From contig CM049410.1 of assembly GCA_026929865.2 (NCBI GenBank), positions 14,743,501 to 14,807,500 on the forward strand: a DNA stretch of 64,000 bases. The letters run 5' to 3'. Shown piece by piece: positions 57,501 through 64,000 of the stretch. The stretch is from Hyperoplus lanceolatus (taxonomy: Eukaryota; Chordata; Actinopteri; Uranoscopiformes; Ammodytidae). The notes beneath the pieces were generated by a model. The model was not told where the DNA came from, did not search any database, and worked only from the letters and a program-made list of their open reading frames with translations. How positions within the stretch are numbered: the first letter of the stretch is position 1; each line of letters opens with the position of its first letter. The translations under genes and the position numbers were made by a program.

Positions 57501-60179
57501 TTCCAATCTATCCCTCCTGATGATCTGTCTCTCCTCAACCTCCAATAATATCCTAATTCCCTCCCCTAAAAACCATTTCCTTTCCCCCCCCCACCCTTCG
57601 GACCCAAGGGCAGACCCGCTTTAGGACCCTTGCCCCAAACCCCCCCCAATAGCCCCACAAGAAACCTAGCCTCTTTTCCCTTCTTAACAAAATTACCCAA
57701 CCCCAGATTCTCTCCCCCCTCACCTGTACACAACCTCCTTCTCAACTCCATGATGTCCTTTTTCTCGAAAAATCAAAAACATTCACCCCCTTGACACCCC
57801 CTCTCAATATCTCCCGCTTCACCCTTCCACACCTCATTCTCCTCCTTCCCTCCCTGATCTCAGAAATAACTGAACTTTCGAAATCCACCCCCCTGTCAAC
57901 TTGACCCCCTACCCCACACATCTGGTTACCTCCCTCCCCTCCCTGTTCCTCTCATTTCTGCAACATCCCTCTTCTCTTCTCTGACTGTCCCTATTCCTTC
58001 AAAACTCCACACCCCAATTCTGAAAAAACCTGGCGACCCCTCCAACTCAACAACTCCCCTATTCCACTTCCCTTCATCTCCAAAATCCTGGAAAAGACCC
58101 CCCACCCTTTCCCTATCTGACAATCCTTTAGACTCCCCCCCCCCCTGCCGAAACCCCACAAAACACCAACGCCTCCTTATGCCTCGACCCCCCCCCCTCC
58201 TGCCGGGCCCTTTGATACCCTGTCACACCCCCTCCTCAACAGACTTCCTCCTTCCACTGCCCCTGATTTTCCTTCTTTCTTTCTCCTTTGTCAACTGCTT
58301 TAAACCATCCCCTCCCCCACCCGTCCCCGGCCTTCCTGGGCCCCCCTTCCTTACCCCTTCCCCTTCTTCTTCCCAAATTTGACTGTTTCCCTGTTTGCGG
58401 ACCCCCCTCCTCTCTCAACCCCGCCACCTCCCCCCCTTCCCTTCGTTGCCCGAAAAAAACCGTCACCAAAACTCCGAAATAAACCCAAAACCGGCCCCGG
58501 CACCACACACTCCAAAACCGCCTTTCTCTCACCTTGAAACCCACGTTCACCCTCCCCCGTAGACGGGGCCCACCCCCTTCTTTCAACCCCACCAAAACTA
58601 CCCGACCCCTCCACCCGCACAACCCCCCCCCCCCCACACCCCCCCCCCCCTGTCCACCTGTCACCAGGCCCCGCACCCCCCTTTCGTCTCCCCCAAAAAC
58701 CCCCAAAACCCAACCTCAACACTCACCGACACCCAGAACACCCCCCCACCACCACCCCTGTCCTTCACCCTCATTGGCTCCCTCATTCCGTATTCAATTT
58801 AAAACCCCCACACCTTCAAAGCATCCAAACCTGCACCCACACTAACAGACCTTATTCAAATTGCCACTCCCTCCCGCACTCCGCCCCCCCTCGTTCACCC
58901 CCCCCCGCCCGCCACCCGTGGGGGCGACCTTCAGCCCTCTGCTCCCCTGCTCTGGAATGCATACCCCCGACACCCAACAGTGACTCCACCCTGTTCAAAC
59001 TAAACTCAAAACCACTTTTCAAATTTGCTACCCCCTGACTTCCCATCCCATTTTGTTTTTAAATCAATTAATTGTACTGTATTTTTCACTTGTACGGTGT
59101 CCTTGTGTCTTGAAAGGCCCTTTAAATAAAATTTATTATTATTATTATTATTATCTATATACTGCATACTCTCTACTCAAAGATCGATTGTGTATGCGAG
59201 CTGCGTCTAAAACGTTCTCAGTTGAAGTATACTCAAGCAATGAAGAATTTCTTCTTCTTCTTATAAGATTCAGGCAGTTTAGACACTGTTAAGCTTATAA
59301 CCGCCCTCTACAGGTTAGATATTGAACTAGATTTTTACAGTCCTGTGTTCATCATCTGTGTTTTAGACCTCTTGTTTTATAATAATGATGTTTTGAGGCG
59401 GAGGATCCCTCCGACGCTCTCTGTCCGGCTCATCAGCACTCAGCTGTCTGTGAGTTGAGCTGGACGAGCCGCGGTGTGTGGAACAGCGATCTGTTCTGAT
59501 CTCTCTCCACTATCAGACTCACAACACTCATTTCACTTAGTGACTCTAATGTTGTTAGGTATTTATCTTCATCTCTTATCTATTGTAAGAGTGTATGAAT
59601 GACTGCACGTACAGTTGTCAGATCGCGGAACCCCAAACAATGTTGTTGCCTAGCAACTTGCTCGAAAATATTTCATTTTCCTGGGCGGGTAGAATTGACC
59701 CAGTGCATTGTGGGGCGGTTGAGTAGGAAAAGTATACGATCGATTCATACCCAAAATCTTCCCGGAAGTTAGTACTCATCCGGGAATTTCTCACATACCC
59801 AAACTCGCATACCCAACCGTCACATACTCAAATTGAAGTCAAAATGAGTATGAGTAGGACGTTAGTATGGCAGTTCAGACACGGCCTCCACCCACCTGAA
59901 ATACAGGAAAAGAATGTTGACACGGGAAACGTGGCTTGTCTTTTTAAATCCTCATTAGTTATGAGGAGCTCACGGGGATTCAGGCAAACCACAATAGCCT
60001 ATTACTGTGCCTCCTACTGGCGGGATAGTGTAATTGCATTGTAAAAATGTAAAACTATAAAAGATATTGCTCATACAAAATAAGATCATTTTAGTAGAAA
60101 ATAAAGTGTCTTAATAATATAAAATGGTGCAGAATATAAAACTTAATATATACAAATGTGAGCACACATTAGTGGGCAT

Positions 60180-60240
<61 letters not shown>

Positions 60241-60587
60241 TGTGTGTCTTTGTTTGGTCAATGTAGTAGTCTGCTCAGCATTGGCGTATGCACAGACTTA
60301 CACCATTTTACCATTTTGTTACTGACCTACATTGACAAAAGGTTATATTTACCTTTCAATTGACAAGAGACAAAATAAATGTTAACTCATACAAACATCG
60401 TAGGTCAATAGTTAATAATCCACTTAAACTGTGTATTCAGGGGTAACCCATTTTGGTTCCTTTTAAATGTCTCTGTTGATTTACTTTTATCTTGTGTCCT
60501 TCTCAGGATGTGCGCAAAGCCACCGAACTAGAGACGGCGATGGAGAGGCAAAAGATGAAGATTGCCCTGACACCACAAAATGTCTAG
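45577..60587 (+). CDS. eps8l1: EPS8-like protein 1, 13 coding exons, form without PTB domain
   Basis: EPS8 family adaptor linking receptor signalling, through ABI1/SOS1 complexes, to Rac and actin remodelling (family knowledge). Exons: 45577-45694, 46427-46485, 48426-48561, 49537-49625, 49774-49848, 50240-50388, 50848-51057, 51971-52079, 52190-52330, 52447-52591, 53310-53472, 55140-55272, 60507-60587. All phases close, giving 535 aa. Order: short Pro-rich N-terminus ([18 protein letters not shown]), DDVERF helix, Lys-rich patch (about 88-102), PPSEEEF and GGPELG blocks of the conserved middle, SH3 (about 290-342, [13 protein letters not shown] and RWWKCRN), Pro-rich linker, and a C-terminal SAM/PNT-like effector domain (about 435-509, [14 protein letters not shown]). 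The C-terminal [20 protein letters not shown] is closest to human EPS8L1. The start is the first codon of its exon. No exon for the PTB domain was found upstream. Confidence 0.93.
45735..45875. mobile_element. Retroposon 3'-tail fragment
   Basis: Contains CTGCTGCCGTCTGTGTATGAGTG and TGTAAAGCACTTTGAGT, the latter a common 3' tail of fish LINE/SINE insertions. It lies in eps8l1 intron 1, shortly after the first coding exon. Confidence 0.4.
46575..47780. mobile_element. Family E TIR element, complete copy, TA-flanked
   Basis: GGGGAGAACGGGG at the left and CCCCGTTCTCCCC at the right bound 1206 bp. TA dinucleotides flank both ends (46573-46574, 47781-47782), as expected for a TA target duplication. 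The interior repeats GGGGTAAAGTGAGAC. A LINE-like tail segment (TGGATTTATATAGCGCTTT) at about 47596-47615 is nested. No transposase frame. In eps8l1 intron 2. Confidence 0.75.
49653..49721. repeat. 34-bp tandem duplication
   Basis: GAGTATCTCTTGAAATGTGC and the following ATACAACTTGGAT occur twice in tandem, in eps8l1 intron 4. Confidence 0.85.
49960..50215. mobile_element. Probable LINE/SINE 3'-end fragment
   Basis: Ends CTTGGGATCAATAAAGTTGT followed by CTAATCTAATC, a typical fish retroposon tail. It sits just upstream of the eps8l1 exon at 50240. Confidence 0.4.
50407..50770. mobile_element. Short TIR element (family D), copy 2
   Basis: Termini ACAGGTGCATCT and AGATGCACCTGT are perfect 12-bp inverses. 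The body contains TATATTCTAGATTCAT and its near complement, so it folds as a long hairpin. It starts only 19 nt after the donor of the eps8l1 exon ending at 50388. Confidence 0.8.
53243..53266. repeat. GACA tetranucleotide repeat
   Basis: About six GACA units in eps8l1 intron 10. Confidence 0.85.
53614..53860. mobile_element. Family A MITE in eps8l1 intron 11
   Basis: Left end TTAAAGGTGCAGTAAGTGAT. The right end, ACAACAAGAATTCTCAAGAT, is degraded. Confidence 0.65.
54235..55089. mobile_element. TIR element with AGG target duplication, 855 bp
   Basis: Left end GGGCCTATCCGAAAAGT and right end ACTTTTCGGATTGGCCC are inverted with one mismatch. AGG flanks both sides (54232-54234, 55090-55092). 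A 3-bp duplication fits PIF/Harbinger-type elements, but the superfamily is not certain. There is no transposase frame. Its right end is about 50 bp upstream of the eps8l1 exon at 55140, close to that exon's branch-site region. Confidence 0.75.
55315..55913. repeat. 154-bp near-perfect inverted repeat with 291-bp spacer
   Basis: Left arm 55315-55468 and right arm 55760-55913 are reverse complements with about one difference in the stretches compared by eye (for example TAAGAGCATT against TAAAAGCATT). The arms contain GACGAGTCCAGTAAAACTTA. The spacer includes a 64-bp segment repeated at 59899-59962. It lies in the last eps8l1 intron. Confidence 0.85.
56210..59886. mobile_element. Family B TIR element split by an L2 LINE
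   Basis: Left end GGCCGTGTCTGAACTGCCAT (56210) and right end ATGGCAGTTCAGACACGGCC (59867-59886) are perfect inverses. Internal sequence near the right end (GTGGGGCGGTTGAGTAGGA) matches the smaller copy in the ras intron. Flanking trinucleotides (TTA and TCC) do not match, so the target duplication is lost or the two ends come from different copies. The LINE occupies the middle. Confidence 0.65.
56440..59153 (+). mobile_element. Decayed L2-type LINE
   Basis: Endonuclease remnant GDFNIHMDN at about 57210-57236. Reverse-transcriptase fragment around [11 protein letters not shown] at about 58013. Near the 3' end, CTGGAATGCATACCC followed by CTTTAAATAAAATTTATT and an ATT tail at 59137-59153. These are hallmarks of L2 elements in fish, but no long frame survives. 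From about 57.28 to 59.04 kb the plus strand is extremely rich in C homopolymers and poor in G. The 5' limit is uncertain. Confidence 0.7.
60183..60246. repeat. TG microsatellite
   Basis: GT run of about 60 bp, 260 bp upstream of the last eps8l1 exon. Confidence 0.95.
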
Positions 60588-60654
60588 TGGGACTGAGGTT
60601 TCAAACTTCTTCCGATACAGAAGTGGCATCAAAGGTCAATGGAGATGAATGTAA

Positions 60655-61577
60655 TGGCGCTTTTCCACCGCATGGTATCAGCTCGACTCGACTCGACTCG
60701 CATTTTTGGCTTTTCCACCGCAATTTCATGGTACCTGGTACCACGTAGCGGCTGCTTTTTTGGTATCGCCTCGCTCTAGGGTCCAAGCGAGCTGAGCCGA
60801 TGCTAAAAGGTGACGTCGGCAGACTACCGGCTTCATTCTGTTGTTTACTCTCCCCAACTCTCCGGGACTTTTGAGTGTATTTACGCCGCGTGCAGCCTTC
60901 TCTGGCTCTCTTTCATTTGATTTGCATCACAGATCCGAATTTATTTTCCATATATTCGCTAAGCTCACCCAGTGTTGGTTGTTGGGGAAGTTACTTACAT
61001 ACGAGAGGAGACATGTAGGGCAGCTAGCAGCTAGGCTAAATAGTAGCCAGCTGGGACAGACATGATAGCGAGCGATTACATTACAAGCCACGGACTGAAC
61101 TGATTACCTCAATAAAATATTCAGGCTGAGACACGGCTTGTATTTGAAAACACGTATCCTGAAACAAGCACTAAACAGTCAACTTTATCATGCCCGTGTT
61201 TACGTGCATAGGGATGTACGTGACGCATCCCTACAGCTGACTGTGTGGCAGAGTCACACATCGGGACAACAACCATCCCTTTAAATGGCCCGTAGCAATA
61301 TTCTTCTACTTATTTTAGCAAACAGATACAAGGGGGGTATTTCTTAAACATTTTTCATCCGTGTTTTTGGCGGTTGGTTCAGTTAATAGTGCAACAACTG
61401 CTCGTAATTTCTGCTTTGCTACTTTGCTCCGGAGTAGGCTTTCAGCCCCTTACGACGACCCCGCCCACGTTCAGCAGGTACTATTTGCGGTGGACAACGA
61501 CCCGTGCTGCTACCAAACCAAGTTGAGTCGAGTCGAGTTGAGTCGAGTCGAGCTACATGTGCGGTGGAAAAGCGCCA
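60655..61577. mobile_element. TIR element with TAA target duplication in the eps8l1 3' flank
   Basis: TGGCGCTTTTCCACCGC at the left and GCGGTGGAAAAGCGCCA at the right bound 923 bp. TAA flanks both ends (60652-60654, 61578-61580). Subterminal CGACTCGACTCGACTCG has an inverse counterpart, GAGTCGAGTCGAG. A 3-bp TAA duplication fits PIF/Harbinger. No transposase frame. It begins 67 bp after the eps8l1 stop and carries an AATAAA at 61111-61116. Confidence 0.85.
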
Positions 61578-61580
61578 TAA

Positions 61581-61841
61581 TATTGCATATACAGAGTGAT
61601 GTTGCAGATTGGTTTTAGTCATTTAACCATAAATGGCGTCATAGCTCTTATTTTCTACATACCCATCAACCAAAAATACTGTGTTAAAAGTAAAGCGCAA
61701 TCACAACCACTCATTGCGACCTTGTTTTATTTTATTATAATAATGTTTACATGTATTGAAGACAGAGGGGCTTTAAGTTTCAGGTCCCCTCCAGAGTTTG
61801 CTAAATATATTCTTACCATTAGGTGTTCATCATATACAGTA

Positions 61842-61881
<40 letters not shown>

Positions 61882-62160
61882 TATACATATGAATGACGAT
61901 AACAATATATGCAATGCAATAAACGAATCACACTGATACTGACGATTAGCTCCATTTGTTTACAATTATGGACTGAAACTGCCTGTTAAAAGTTATGGAA
62001 TATTAAATAACTGCATTTTGTTGAAAATGTTTCTGAAACTACGGAACAGTCAGATGTTGTATTAATTGTTTTTATTGCTTGCACTTGAACTTGTATTAAA
62101 AAATGTTAGCTTTTTACAGGTCAGGCAGATGCTGTTTTTAGCTAAATACACGTTAAAACT
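61581..62160. other. Intergenic flank downstream of eps8l1
   Basis: AT-rich sequence with a TA repeat at about 61846-61877 and an AATAAA at about 61918. Nothing else recognised. Confidence 0.5.
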
Positions 62161-64000
62161 AGGGCTGTCAAACGATTAAAAATTTTAATCAGATTAATCA
62201 CAGGATTCTGTGGATTAATCACGATTAATTTTACCATTCGAAATATGCCCGAAAAATTCATAACTTCATAATTAATAAACAATTTAACCAAAACTATGTT
62301 CTTCTCCCTGAAAATTCATCCTAGAAACTCCATTCTAACGTCTAAATGTTCAGCTCATTCCAGACAACAATAAACTCATACAGTTTTTTCAGAAAGTCCA
62401 TAACTTCAAAGAAAATCAACTTTTTATGAAATTAATATTTCATACAAAATTATGATTCCTCCTACTCATTCATACTTCATCGTAGAAACTACATTCAAAG
62501 TTTTTCATGTTCGTCTTGCACAGGAGCACATTTACATAATTCACTATCTTTTCATACAATTCATAACTTCAGAGATAATTAAAGGTTTATTACACCCAAA
62601 ATCCCTATAGAGAATTAATGGGGAAATGATTTCAAACACTTCCAGCTCACTGATAATTCATCCTACAAAGTGAATTTTAAACGGTTCAGCTATCTGTCGT
62701 CTTTCATTGTTAAAACTCAACCTTTTAAAAAAAATGCATAGTTTTCAAATTAATCAGCCATGTTTGACGCGTGTAACATCAATTTGAGTGATATTTAGAG
62801 TGTAGGCCTCAACTGTCAGAGTGGAGAAGAGGGGAAAAAACACACCAGACACTCTCTCCCTCGCTGTCACTCAAAAAAACCTAACTCCTCATGGATACTT
62901 TTATCATCAGAATTTAGGTATTTTTGTTACGGTCGCAGAAATGTTTCTTTGGAGGCAAATGGACATACATATTGGGAGCTGCTAAGCGGAAAAAAGTCAT
63001 CCACTCTCTTGTTAAATGAGATTCTACATTCCACAACAGAAAATCTTAACGAAAATTGCTCTCAACTCGAAATTTTTTTACATTAAAGAAAAACATTTAA
63101 CACTGAATATTAATTGGAATCTTCTGGTTCTCACGGTGTGTTCATTTAATTTTTCAGTTACACGGTTTGAGAGTAAGAAGAAGTAGTTTGGAGTTATGCA
63201 TCTCAAATAAATTCTCTGTGCACACCTACAATCACCCACTTAATGGGCAATCAATTCTTTAGTGCTACCTTCTAACTTAATTGTGTGTATGGGGCCATAA
63301 TGTAGTTGTTAAAGCTTAGGGCTGTTGTGTAGTGGTTAAAGCTTAGGGCTCAAGACCACCCCGGAGCAAAACATTTTTAGAATGTAGAGTGCAGGTAAAC
63401 TTTGCAGACATGTCAATCATGACTCAAAGATGACCTCATATGATTGTAGAGAACCAAAGATTGGCGGTTCAAATCCCGGTTAACGCAACATTTTAGACTT
63501 ACACAGATTTTCTTCTAACTCTGCACAGATGTTGATTATGACTCAATTATGACCTCAGATCAGTTTAGAGGTCAAATTTCAAGGTCATAATTCATTAATA
63601 ATTTCAGCTAGAAAGTCCATTCAATTTTCAAAATATTCCACATTTTTCGTAGGCCTATATTATATTATTCAACCATTCTGTTCATTAAGATATATTCATC
63701 CTTCGTTCTTCATTAACATTCAGCAGTGAAGCTCATTCAGCATCAGCTTCAGCTCATCAGCGCAGCATTCACACTGCAATTTCTTCAGGAATTGCATTTC
63801 TAGTTTTATATACTATCTATGTCCCCGACACAGACGTGACCGTTAGCAGTTTAAAACATGGCAAGGGCTAACGTGCTGTTTTTATGTTTGGCTGCGCGCA
63901 GCTACTGATCCTGGGTCAGCCACAACGTTAGACTGACTGTAGTTAAAAAAATTAACGCCGTTAATTCCAGAAATTAATCACCCTGCGTTAACGGGTTAAT
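62161..64000. mobile_element. Left part of a large TIR element, running off the window
   Basis: Starts AGGGCTGTCAAACGATTAAA with ATTAATC-rich subterminal repeats. The last 60 bases of the window (CGTTAATTCCAGAAATTAATC and GCGTTAACGGGTTAAT) look like the matching, still incomplete, right side. The interior repeats degenerate blocks around CATAACTTCA and TAGAAACTCCATTC. A tRNA-like B box (GGTTCAAATCCCGG, about 63467-63480) with an upstream GTAGTGGTTAAAGCTTAGGG suggests an embedded old SINE. No transposase frame. Confidence 0.55.

Noticed and set aside
58236-58845. Several Gly- and Pro-rich frames up to 156 codons
   Set aside because: A by-product of the C-homopolymer tract in the LINE; low complexity and mutually overlapping.

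Overview
This is vertebrate, almost certainly teleost fish, nuclear DNA. The coding sequence is broken into short exons with GT-AG introns. Many long CA/TG microsatellites and fish-type DNA transposon remnants fill the space, and the four genes recovered are vertebrate families. There is no prokaryotic, organellar, CRISPR or phage signal. I rebuilt the exons by eye; all splice phases close within the exons listed.

Layout. (1) 290-2779, minus: a four-exon classical Ras GTPase (187 aa) with a KRAS4B-like polybasic tail and a CIIL CAAX box, and a CCAAT-rich upstream region at 2.9-3.4 kb. (2) 3.4-6.9 kb: intergenic. (3) 6877-24360, minus: slc17a7 (VGLUT1), 13 coding exons, 573 aa, with an 11.4-kb repeat-filled first coding intron. 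(4) 24.4-25.8 kb: intergenic. (5) 25793-34404, minus: an SLC6 transporter of the NTT4/B0AT2/NTT5 group, best read as slc6a16, with 11 exons found and the first coding exon missing. (6) 34.4-44.7 kb: intergenic, containing a 2-kb TTAA-flanked piggyBac-type element that carries a 1.1-kb minisatellite. (7) about 44785-60587, plus: eps8l1, 13 coding exons, 535 aa, with no visible PTB domain. Its introns hold several transposons, a 154-bp inverted repeat and a decayed L2 LINE. (8) 60.6-64 kb: a TIR element in the probable 3'UTR, then the left part of another large transposon.

The genes do not form an operon, but together they are informative. RAS, EPS8-family, SLC17A6/7/8 and SLC6A15/16/17 genes recur on human 1p13, 11p15-p14, 12 and 19q13. 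This window looks like the 19q13 member of that two-round whole-genome-duplication quartet, and it keeps a Ras gene that human 19q13 does not have as a classical Ras. That is the main biological finding.
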